Shown piece by piece: positions 47,246 to 57,773 of a stretch of DNA of 64,000 nucleotides; positions within the stretch are counted from its first letter, which is position 1; each line of letters begins with the position of its first letter. Under the pieces are notes generated by a model. It was not told the DNA's origin and searched no databases. It was given only the letters and a program-made list of their open reading frames with translations. The DNA comes from Megalobrama amblycephala (taxonomy: Eukaryota > Chordata > Actinopteri > Cypriniformes > Xenocyprididae), in assembly GCF_018812025.1 (NCBI RefSeq), contig NC_063057.1, positions 16,237,963 through 16,301,962 on the forward strand. Direction: 5' to 3'. Both the position numbers and the translations under genes were made by a program.

Positions 47246-50099
47246 CTGTGAACAACAAATCACAGCCCATGAACATTTACTTAAACTCAACGAAAAAGCA
47301 CAAGCACTTTAATTCATTTCAATAACTGTCCATAAGCTCATCTGTGCTGTGAATATTCCTCCAAAACCACCGCGAACAGCACAGCATTTTTTCGGGTCAC
47401 GACCTGGCTCAGTTGAGCCTGGAATGTAAGTCCGAACCAGAGGAAGCAGGACAGAACCCTGCAGAGGATTGTTTCATTTGCTCACAGGATTCATTAAGTC
47501 ATTTTTGACTCGGGATCTCGGCTCCTGCTCACTGTAAGCCCAAAAAATAGATGTTTTCTTGGCAGGAGCTAAAAAAAAAAAAAAACTTAAGTTCAGCCAA
47601 AATAGACAATACAGCAGTATAAGGAGCTAAAACACATGCCAGATTGCAGAAGGGCGAATCAGAGCTGAGGCCCTGGCTTTCTCCCCCTCTCTAGAACGAT
47701 CCACAGTGGAAAGAAAAGCCTTCTCCCTGTCCTCAAATGAACTCAAACATGAGCTTCCTGTTAGACCCTGGGAGGAAACACCCAGCACAGCAACCTCACA
47801 CTAACAGAGGAAGGCCTTCACTGTCGAATTCTTCTCTGCCTGCGAAATTAGGTCAAGCACTTAAGAGCTCCTCGCTCATATCCACAAGTTCTCTAAATCG
47901 AATGCGCACACACGCTGACACACATAAATCACACACACGACCTCAGTTCCCTCATGCACTCACAGAGGACAAGCACGCACAGAATGCGTCATCTGATGTC
48001 TCCCTGCATGACAGGTAAAACACAACCTCGTGACTACAGAATGTGTGTCAGTCTGACTGTCCTCTGCTGCACCCTGAATCTTAGCAGCTTAGGCACATCC
48101 CCCCGTGCCCTGTAATGTTCCCGACTCCTGTCGGACATGCCGCGCTCTAACAGCTCTTCCTCACATCTGTGCAATCTTTTAGTGCCAGCTTCAGACGGGC
48201 TACAGGCTAAAAGCTCGGGACACGCCCCTGACCTCAGCTGACACTACAGGCCACTCAAATCATCTCAGAGAGCCGCACAAAAGCGAGGATTGATTGTGTG
48301 AATGCGCCAGGTTAGCTGAGGCGCCTCCTCTCTCTGTGGTGATTGCATTTTAAATTTCAAATGATGTATACGTTTTTCGTGGGGTTAGCCGAGGTAAACC
48401 GAATTGGATGCGGGCCAGCGAGGAGACAGATGAATTTATGACTTTGCTGGCGCAAAGGCGCGTAGGATTGTTCCCCTCTTTGTAATCTCGAAGGGCTCGG
48501 TTGGCTTTCCTCAATTATCTGCCGATTTTCAAAGTGTTTTAGCAAAAGACGCCGGTAACGAGCCATCAGCGTCATTATCAAATCGTTTCGAAAGGCCAAG
48601 CGTAATGCTTAGATTACAGTACCGAGTCCCGGTCATGTTGACACATTACATGCTTGGCCTTTCTTTCTCTGCTGAAATACAGCAAGGGAAAAACGGGAGA
48701 GAGCACAGAAAAACTTGAGGCCGAGCACGAAAGCAGAGGAGGGATGAAGAAAAAAGTCTGAGAGAAAAAGAATATGACAATAACATATGCCAAATTTCTG
48801 TCATCTGTTGCAGAGAGTTTGGGGAGACATTCCTGTGGGATTGACAGTTTGGCGTGGCTGTAGCACCAGGGGCCAGTCATGGAAAGACACTTACAGCATG
48901 CACACACACTTTACCAAGTCAGCCAGACCTACTGAATGCGATCTGGCCTCGGTCGTGCGCTCTCAGCGTCAGCCTGGCCCGATCCTTCCCGCCTCGGGTT
49001 ACGAAGCTCTGTGTTCAACGGTGGTTTGGTTATTTCCCCGACAGGAGATGTAAATGAAAAGATATTTTTGGCAAGATAAATCGAGTGCTGAGTGACAACA
49101 TTAAGACAAGTGGAAACAGATTGCACAAATGACTGATGACCTTTTTTTTTGTTTTTTTTCCAGTTGTTTTGAAGTGCTGACATCATCAGCATTCTGAATG
49201 TCTCCTCTGTCAGAAGGTATACGACTAGAAAAATGATTGTGGAAAAAAAGAAAAATACACAGGCCCTTCAAAATAATGCACGGCATTGTTTACAGTGAGT
49301 GTTGGGTCACATTAAGAGGCAAACATATGTAAAACATCTGACTGAGGATTCATGTAAAACCTCAAAAGATACCTAAAACATCCCCATACTTAAAAAAATC
49401 TCTTCCGTTTATTTTAGGGGGGTATTTCTGTTCAAAATGCAACCAAGCAATGGTAAGGACAACTAAAGCTACACATGCAAAATTAACTCCAAACAGACTG
49501 ACAATGAATTCAAAACACACAAATAACCATGGAGAAATAAATTTGGCGGTGATAAAATTGTGCTTCCAAAATATGTTTAAATTTATGTTCCTTTTGAGTA
49601 AAAATATAGAAAAGAGTTTCTTGCTTATTTCAGTTAAAAACAAAAACAAAAAACAAAGCAAATTATTCACATAAGCAGGCCGTCATAACCTGACTTGGAA
49701 ATTGCAGAGTCAGCATTACAAATCTCAAAGGACGTTGGTTAACATGTTATAGCATGTGTGTGCAACACACAGAGGTGTTTGACCAGTCACCAACCAGAAG
49801 TAATGCACAGACACATAATGAGATGCACAAATCCATGCACTTTCAAATCTATTAATAATACATTACAAAACACATACACACAGTATAGCAATATTCGCAC
49901 CTAAAACTGTAGTTTATATTATTCGGTATGCTTCATTAATCTAACATCTGTCAGATGTACTTGTACAACAGAAGTACAGATAATTGTAATTTCCCTTTTA
50001 GCATATAACAGCAGATTATTATCACATTCAATTATTTATACTGAGTTGCTCACCCTGGGGAAAAATGAAAAAACTGTATATTTAAAGATAAAATCTTAC
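47246..50099 (-). other. predicted host intron between the 46-nt and 71-nt exons
   Basis: Mostly unique non-coding sequence containing the candidate enhancer at 48230-48650. No transposon or gene was recognised. The frame at 47737-48018 is not similar to any protein I know. Confidence 0.4.
48230..48650. promoter_or_regulatory. candidate conserved non-coding element (possible enhancer)
   Basis: A base-balanced, CpG-containing, repeat-free block between two candidate host exons, with no plausible coding frame. It includes TCAATTATCTG (homeodomain/GATA-like) near 48513. Its texture is like that of developmental enhancers, and the nearest developmental gene is wnt7b. The call is by appearance only. 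Confidence 0.3.
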
Positions 50100-50170
50100 C
50101 AGATAAAAGGTGGACGTACATTCCATCCCTGGGCTGAGTCCGAAAAAGATTTTCGCCATTTCAAGCACCA
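50100..50170 (-). ncRNA. candidate 71-nt internal exon of the let-7 host transcript
   Basis: On the minus strand an acceptor (gtctgtgttgcag) precedes 50170 and a strong donor (ATCTG|GTAAGA) follows 50100. The exon contains an ATG at 50159-50157, beginning MAKIFFGLSP, whose frame runs through the exon end and on through the candidate exon at 47245-47200. I do not recognise the peptide and treat the exon as probably non-coding, 5'UTR-like sequence. It lies 0.9 kb downstream of the candidate first exon at 51063. Confidence 0.4.
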
Positions 50171-51062
50171 CTGCAACACAGACACACAAACACACACACA
50201 GTCTAACATTTCAGAATAAGCTCTATTCTCACTGAATGTAAAAAAAAAAATGTTTTCAACAATAGCAATATGCTTTGAGGGAAATAAAACCATGTCAAAT
50301 AAGTGGCATAATGTATTTAAATAACTGCATTAAGATCAACAAAAAGGGGCATACTGTCTGAGGACATTGTTTGTGCATGATACAAGTCAAGGAAGTAAAC
50401 TAATTATATTACCATGGATTTTCAATACAAGTGGCACATAAAATATTCTATTTTAATAATAATTATATGAGTTGAGTTTAATTAATTAATTTCACTAAGT
50501 TGCATGACACATTGTAGACAGCCTCAGTACAGTTTGAGACAGATGGGATGAAATAGTCTGTAAAAAACACATTCGTTCAGCAGAAATCTTTTAGTAAGCA
50601 ACCCCATTTATGAAGTACACATACTAACGTTAGATTTATTTCTCTTTTAAATAAGACCAGATCCGTCTCTTGATGCCTCCAGTAACAGAGAAGAATCTAT
50701 ACAAGCCCAAAAGAGAGCAGCACGATCGATTATTTGAAAAGCGTGAACAAAAACGTCTGACCATGAGAAACTGACCTCTTTTTATCTGTCGAATGTGTGT
50801 ATTAGCCTAACGTTACTCTATTATTCTATTCGACATGCACTAATAAAATGAACTATTTCTCGTTTAATGTGTGTGCTCGACAGACATTTTACATTTGATG
50901 GCAGGAAAATAAGCTGTGAAAACTAGGCTACAGTTCAATAATGCCCCATATGCCGGCTTCGCATCATTGGCGCATATAATTTCAAGCGTAACAGCAAAAT
51001 AAAAGCAAGAAAGAAAAAAATTCAACCGACGGGACGTTACAATATGATAACGGCAAACTTAC

Positions 51063-51340
51063 GTTATTTACGTCCGCGTTTCATCCGCTTCTTAGCTGGT
51101 TCATTCGTACTCCTTTTATTGTTGTTAGAAACGGCAAAACAAACAAACAAAAGAAACTTGACGGGAGTCGGTTAATAAACGACGACTGTTATGATTCAAG
51201 TTCAGGTTGAAATTTCCTGTCGCGCGGACACTTTAGCTAGGTTAACGTACGACCGTTAATACAGTCGGTCCGCGAGCAAACTATCACAACCTTCCCATCT
51301 ACACAAAAACATGACGACACACTGCGTCTTTTAAGGGTAG
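51063..51340 (-). promoter_or_regulatory. candidate promoter and first exon of the let-7 host transcript
   Basis: A CpG-containing stretch ends, on the minus strand, in a near-consensus splice donor (AATAAC|GTAAGT after 51063). The block has many CpG dinucleotides (for example around 51070-51090 and 51220-51280) while its surroundings are AT-rich, so a transcription start roughly at 51.2-51.3 kb is plausible. It points towards let-7 and ppara and away from wnt7b, as the human MIRLET7BHG promoter does. A short ATG-started frame in the exon stops within eight codons. No TATA box is evident. Confidence 0.45.
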
Positions 51341-51462
51341 TTTGGTTTTTTTAAATGATCAAGGAGATCTGTTCATTCTCCCAACAGCCGTAAAACCGGA
51401 CCAACAGCCTCACACTACCGTGAACTAGATCACACAAGTTCAACTAAGGTGAACTGTGATTC

Positions 51463-51463
51463 A

Positions 51464-51495
<32 letters not shown>

Positions 51496-51506
51496 TACAC
51501 ACACAC
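51463..51506. repeat. (TC)n(AC)n compound microsatellite
   Basis: About nine TC units followed by AC units, upstream of the candidate host promoter. Confidence 0.9.
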
Positions 51507-51631
51507 GAGTGCGCGCAGCGACCGTTACACAAGAGCCAGACAGCAGCCGCTGACCTATCTAATATCAGCACTAAATAACACTGTTTACTTTTATTCACAT
51601 TGGATATATAATGATGGTGGCTGTGGGCTTC

Positions 51632-51659
51632 TTTAAAAAAAAAAAAAAAAAAAAAAAAA
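51632..51659. repeat. A homopolymer
   Basis: About 28 consecutive A residues. Confidence 0.9.
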
Positions 51660-52251
51660 TTAACGGGCCGTTTCGAGGTCGACCCGTTCGGCAGATTTAC
51701 CTCAGAGACTAACAGCTCGACGAATATGCAGTCCGTTTTCAAACCGACGACAAATCTGAGGTAAAAGTTTGGACTTGAGGAGCTTGTTGTGCTTGATCTT
51801 AGAAAAAGAAAAACTGTAGGTAAATAAAAGTACAGTAAATAAAAGTGTGGTTCAGGAACATCCATGATTTTTGATATTTTAGGAATTATATTTGGTCATT
51901 TGCTGATCCCTAAAATAAATAACTAACGTTACATGTTGCCTTACCGATGTTTGTAGTTACAGTAAAAAATATATTGTACGCACAATTTAGTACAAATGCC
52001 TCGATATGAAATATTTTTAAAGGCGGGTAAAGTTTTTCATAAATGTTTTTTAGGTGTCCTGGGTCTTGTAATCCGTCGTTTAACCTGTTTAATCCCAAAA
52101 TGGTCCCGGGCCCAGCTAAGCAATAGTACAAGAAATAAACTACATGCATTTTCTAAAAGGAAAAAAGGTTTAAAACAGTTTAGCTTTTTTTCTAGTTATT
52201 GTTTCTGTAAACAGTTGCTCAATTTTCAAAGTATTTATTTTCAAAGTAACA

Positions 52252-52284
<33 letters not shown>

Positions 52285-52285
52285 C
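52252..52285. repeat. (TTA)n microsatellite
   Basis: About eleven TTA units. Confidence 0.92.
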
Positions 52286-53699
52286 ATCTTTTTTTTATTA
52301 TCAGGCAACTATGTTGATAATAATATGGGATTTTTTTTTTAACTTTTACTTTTACATTGTTTAATTTAATGTGACAATACTTCAATAAAAAGAGGAAGTC
52401 TGCCATCTCAGTCAGTTGTAAAACATATGACCACAGACATATTTGCATGTTTATTATGATGATTTATATGAGACATATGAGAACAATAGACCCTTGAAAT
52501 ATTATATGTATGAATTGTGGTAGATGTATCTGTAGTAACACATGTTTTATTAGAGCTTTAACACATACTTTCAGAAGGGCAAACTAGCATAAAACAGCTC
52601 TGATCATGTGACTAGTATATACACCAGCCATAGCACTTTAATTTATAGAAATTTGACAATTCTGTAAAAGTAATCTTTGGTCAATGTAATTTTTTAAAAA
52701 GTTATTATTATTATTTTTTTTTTAATCACAAATGGGGGCAGGGGGGATTAAATGGGTTGAGTCAGAAGGGCTTCGGGGTATCAGGTGATTTGATGTTAAA
52801 CCTGTGTGTGTGTGTGTGCTATCAAGGGCATTTTCATCTGTTTTTTGCTAACAATGTGTGATGTGAGTCATGCATTCATACAGTCCTTATTTTTAATATA
52901 ATTTCAGGCTAAATTGCAACATTAATAAGAATTTTTGTCTGGATGTTCAGTATACTTAAAGAATGTGTTAAATATACCTACATAAAACAACTTTAATTTA
53001 CAACGCTGTAAACTGTTAAGGAAATAACCTTTTAGATGACATTTAATATTCTAACTTACCCTTATTATTGGCTCTCAAAGACCATTAGTTAGATTTTTTT
53101 TACTTTTTAAGTCAAGTCTGCTGTATTTATGGCCCACAGTCAGGAATAATAATTTCACAAATGTATTTTTAAACTCAATACCTGCTCATAAGAAAATATT
53201 TTACAAAGCCACTTAAAACAGGCAGAATACTATTTTATCTGTCAGATACAGATAAAAGTTTTTTCAAACAAGACAATATTTTTGCAATAAAATGGGCAGA
53301 AGACCGAATAAATAATTTGTTTACTTTTTCTTCTTTTTTTTGGGGGGGGGGGGGGGGTTCAAATAAATTACAAAGATGAAAAAGAAATCACATAAAAGCT
53401 TTGATTACACACACCCTTACTTAGTTATTTTTCCTTTTTGAAAGAAATGTAGGTTAAAAAAAAAAAAGGAATAGTACTGACATAATTTATCAAATAACTA
53501 TCATCTTATTAACACTTAAGGAAAATATTACTTCTCATACAGGATGGTGTTGTCAGATATGATTGCTAAAATGTATTTAAGAACTAATTACCTTGCATTT
53601 TTCCCCTCTGGGTCCAAAAATCAGATTACTTTCCCTATGAATACTGGTGTCATTGCTTCACCACTCTGCAAGTGGTTAAAGTAGAAGTAGAGGAACACA

Positions 53700-54600
53700 C
53701 TCAATGAACCCACAGGTTCATCCATACAGACACAGCTAATCAGATTAAAGGGCCGAATTGTGTCCTATGTGTGAACGCGCGTGTGTTTATGTCCTACACA
53801 AAGTGGCCTCGTGGGAATTAACAGGAGATGGTGGCAAGCAGATTATTTTGAAAGGGTTGTTGAGTTCACATGGCATCACATGTTTACATGAAACTTATTA
53901 TTGAACCACTTTAGTCTCCAGCATTACATGCCTCTCAAATTAAATAAATAAATACAACAAAAAAAGAGCAGACATTAATGCCAGCAAGTGCTCCACATTT
54001 GTAAACCAGAAAGTCAAGGGAAGATTTGATTATATGAAATTTAATACACACAACCTTTACGGCCTTGTGCCGGTTATATTGCTTCCTCAGGCAGCCGGTT
54101 ACCTTGAAAACAGTTGGCCAGGGCACATTTAGGTCAAACGATTCAAAATGATTACATTTGCATTTATAAGATAAAGACGCTGAATTCTCACGGCAAATAG
54201 AGTCATCATGTAACAAATCGCATGCGATCCTCTCTGACGCATGTCAATCACACTGAAACGCAGCGAGAGGCCCACTTGCGGAGCCCGCTGATGTAGAGAC
54301 GTCGCTCCTGCAGTGCACCGGCTGCATCTTTTGTCTTTCAGCTAATCACAAATTCAGACCCGGCATCACTTGCATACTAAACAAGCCCAAATGCTTTGGT
54401 CATACGCAAGTCAGCTCAAGAGAAGCCTGCTGCTAATTATTTTTTGTGCCCCTGACTGAAATGTGGCACTATTCAATAGAACGAAAGGGCGTAATGATCT
54501 TCAGCGGTGCTTAATGCAGAACTTTCTCCACGCCTCACACCGCCAGTGCGTGAGTGTGTATGAGTGCATGGAGCATTGAGCCCTGGGCTGTGCTAATTTG
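53700..54600. promoter_or_regulatory. candidate conserved non-coding block (possible wnt7b enhancer)
   Basis: Repeat-free, base-balanced sequence with scattered CpG and homeodomain-like TAATTA motifs (for example CTGCTAATTA near 54429-54438), 9 kb upstream of wnt7b. It has no reading frame of note. No alignment was available, so conservation is a guess. Confidence 0.3.
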
Positions 54601-57209
54601 CAATCAGACACTCTCTTTGAGTTCTGTCTCTATGCCCCCAGACAGTGTAAATGGCAGCTGAGACAAAGCTCCCATTCTCTCCGCGCAGGCCCTCATAGTT
54701 TTATTTCAGGCCAGTGCTCTCAGACAGAGGGCATTCTGGGAAAGCCAAGAGATGGCAGTGGCAAAGGGGGCGGGACGCTGAGAGAGAGTGGGAGAGAGAA
54801 AGGCATGCTGCAACAGCCCCCTACCTCCCTCTACGACCGGCGTCCATGGGCACGCTGCAGTGCCACACCCACAAGACTTGCACTCTGCCAGTGTCTCGCC
54901 ATTACGAGAACAAACAACAAATTTATTTTATAGTTCCAGAATTATATTGTGATTATTTAAACAAAATAAAGAGAAAGGATTGAATGTCTAAAATGATGCC
55001 ATTGCCACTGAATGAAACATGTACAACTTCTATCTATCTATCTATCTATATGTATGTCTGTCTCTCCTATCATCTATCACTCTATCTGTCTGTCTGTCTG
55101 TCTAGCCATCCATCCATCTTGATTTTTTTTTATATCTGTCTAATTATTACTATTATAGAGCAATGATTACCTTGAATATCAAATCTTTCTTTCTGTAGCT
55201 GTTGAAATATTTTTTTCCCCACTGTTTTGTTGGATCTATCTACAAACTTTGAATTTCTTTCCTACTTTTTTGTTTTTATTTATTCATCTAGCTTTAAAAG
55301 TCTGGAGTCAGTATTTTTTAAAGAAATTAATACTTTTATTCAGCAAGGATGCATTAAATAACAGGTAATATATTAAGTAACAGGTAAAGACATTTATTAT
55401 GTTACCAACGATTTCTATTTTAAATAAAAACTGTTCTTTTGAACTTTCTATTCATCAAAGAATCTTGGAGAAAAAAAAATCCCACAAAAAATATTAAGCA
55501 GCACAACAGATCGATCATATTGAGTAATGGCTGCTGAAAAATTCAGATTTGCCATCACAGGAAAATAATATAAAATATATTTATATTAAATACATTTTAA
55601 AAATATATTAGAACCAAAAACAGTTATTTTAAATAAAAAAAATATATTTCACAATATTACTGTATTTCTAATAAAATAAATCCTTGGTGAGCATAAATGA
55701 CAAAAATATTACAGTATCAACACAAAACTTTTGAATGCTGTTGTACATACCAAGTACTAAATTGTTGCTGAATCATTGGTTTTGGAACACATGTTACTAA
55801 AACACATGCCTGGGGTTTCAGTAATGCAGGTCTTTTAGATATCTTTACTTTGTTTTCAAGAGTCAAGACAATGCCTGTCACAGCCCCGCAACCCAAGGCT
55901 ACAAGTGAATGATTACCGAGAAACGAGCCATGTCCTCAGACAGGGGTCACAGTCTCGAGGCAACAAGAGAACGATAAAACCCAGAGCACACCTATGGCTT
56001 TATCACAAAACCAGATAACATCCTTGACATATTCTTGATGCTGACACCCATTTCTTCACAGTAAATCAAGAGCCCGGAGTATAAAATTTGACTACTAGCT
56101 CGGCATGGCCTCTTTGTCTGAGGTTAAGTGAAAAGCAGTGAGCCCAGTTAAGGCCGACAGCTGTGTGTATCACTTTACATTAAGAGTGATTTCTTCTGCT
56201 GTTGGAGCTTTGATATGCTGTTGGTTCAGCTCTTAAAAAGTATAGAATCCCTCAGTCTCTCTTCGACTTGACAAGCGCCCCAAAGATGTTTCTTTTACAG
56301 CTGCTTATTCTGCACACCAAGCAATATAATCACATGAAACAGTTAAGAATTAGTTCATATTTGCATCATCTTGGTCCAGTTCCCAGAAACAGATTAACCT
56401 TAGTCCTATACTAAACTGCATTATCAACAGTGATTCTCCATAGAAAATCCCTTTTATTCTGAGATTAGGTTTAATCTGTGCTAGAGAAATCACACGTTTA
56501 AGACACATATCACTAAACCGTGAGCTTTGAGGCTCCAAAAGCAAGGATTTGTTCATATGTGCACGATTGCCCTAGAGACCTTCATTTTAAAAGAAATGAG
56601 AAATCTATAGATTAAAATGTGGAAAACCAAGGATTCGGTTAAAATATTGAGTTTTAAAGTGGCGACCTCTGAAGGTTCCCACAGTCAGCCTGACAGCTGG
56701 TATTCGGCTCCCATCTTAATACTATGCAATTCTTGGAATGAAACAAATGCACTACACACTTTTTTGTCAATAAAAATAACTAATTATCAAATGGGAGGAA
56801 CTGAATTGGTGAATGGATTAAAATTGCCAACGAGAAAAAGGTGATCTTATTGGCGTAATTGACGCACAACATGGTGTGATCGCGGGTACTTTGACCTTGG
56901 TGTGACCCTGCCTGGAAAGCCTAGCACTGGCAGCGGTGTAGTGAAGTTACTGTGTGTGCTGCCCCGTCTCTCTCTGGCTCCACATGATGACAAACAGCTA
57001 TTGTCACGGCATACCGCTAGAACAATTGACTTCTTATGCCTCTCACAGAGAGTCAGAAGACAGAGGCAAAAGTTTAACATTGCAACCACAATTAAATCAG
57101 AAACCTTTAGTTCAGTGGCCTGTTATAGTGAGATAGGGGTTTTGTACAAGGTGGCTGGGCGGTGGCGGCAGGGTACAGAAAGGTAAAAGATGAACTCTTT
57201 CAACAATAA
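54601..57209. other. intergenic DNA upstream of wnt7b
   Basis: No gene recognised. The stretch 56350-56540 resembles a fragment of a short MITE (CCAGTTCCCAGAAACAGATT, then AACCTTAGTCCTA). The frames at 54598-54983 and 56847-57186 have no identifiable domains. Confidence 0.45.
55029..55105. repeat. (TCTA)n/(TCTG)n tetranucleotide repeat, interrupted
   Basis: Runs of CTAT at 55030-55050 and CTGT at 55086-55102, separated by related degenerate units. Confidence 0.85.
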
Positions 57210-57773
57210 TGGCTTGTTTCCACTGAGCAATGCGGTATGCAATTATGTCAGTTTCCATTATCGGAAGTTGTGAATGGTACCAAAATCCCGAACCGTAACG
57301 TACCACTTTTTTAGGACCCGTCCACTGGGGTACCAGGCACAGTAGTCCGGTACCTAAAGAGTGGAGCTAGACTCGATGCAGAACGTTGATTGGTTGACAG
57401 AGAATCGTCACTTGCGTGTGCTACAAGGGGAATGACAAAACAAGAGGCGCCATTTTTTAAATATACAGTTGCAACACAATGTCGGTTCAAAGCTTGTCTT
57501 GTGACAAACAGCCACATGCTGAGAAGCGAGAACAAGATCTGCTGTATGTCCTACATTGTTGTTTACTGTGTTGCTTTCTTCTTTGCACGAGAATGGCGTC
57601 GATCGCTACTTTCCGGCATACACCACGCCTATCAAGTAAGGGTACTGTTGGCGGTGGAAACGCAAGCCGGTGTCCCCCCAGGGAAAGGAGACCTGATTCC
57701 TGGGGGACACAAATTTTCACCACACCCGGTAATCATACTGTACTGTACTGTACCGCTCGGTGGAAAGGAGTCA
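57210..57773. mobile_element. 564-bp Harbinger-like non-autonomous element
   Basis: The left end TGGCTTGTTTCCACTGAGC and the inverted right end TGACTCCTTTCCACCGAGCG share TTTCCAC-x-GAGC. Both sides show TAA (57207-57209 and 57774-57776), the 3-bp target typical of PIF/Harbinger. The GGTACC/GTACTGTACTG-rich interior explains the overlapping open frames at 57390-57787, which are not genes. Confidence 0.78.

Larger units (their letters stand above)
51341..53700. other. intergenic DNA left of the candidate wnt7b regulatory block
   Basis: AT-rich, with a (TTA)n microsatellite at 52252-52285, a short (GT)n run near 52804-52819 and a G homopolymer at 53341-53357. The minus-strand frame at 51910-52149 is not recognised as a protein. 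No gene is seen. Confidence 0.5.

Noticed and set aside
51910..52149. 79-codon minus-strand frame as an upstream coding exon
   Set aside because: No recognised domain, no convincing splice borders, and the peptide is not similar to any neighbour expected at this locus.
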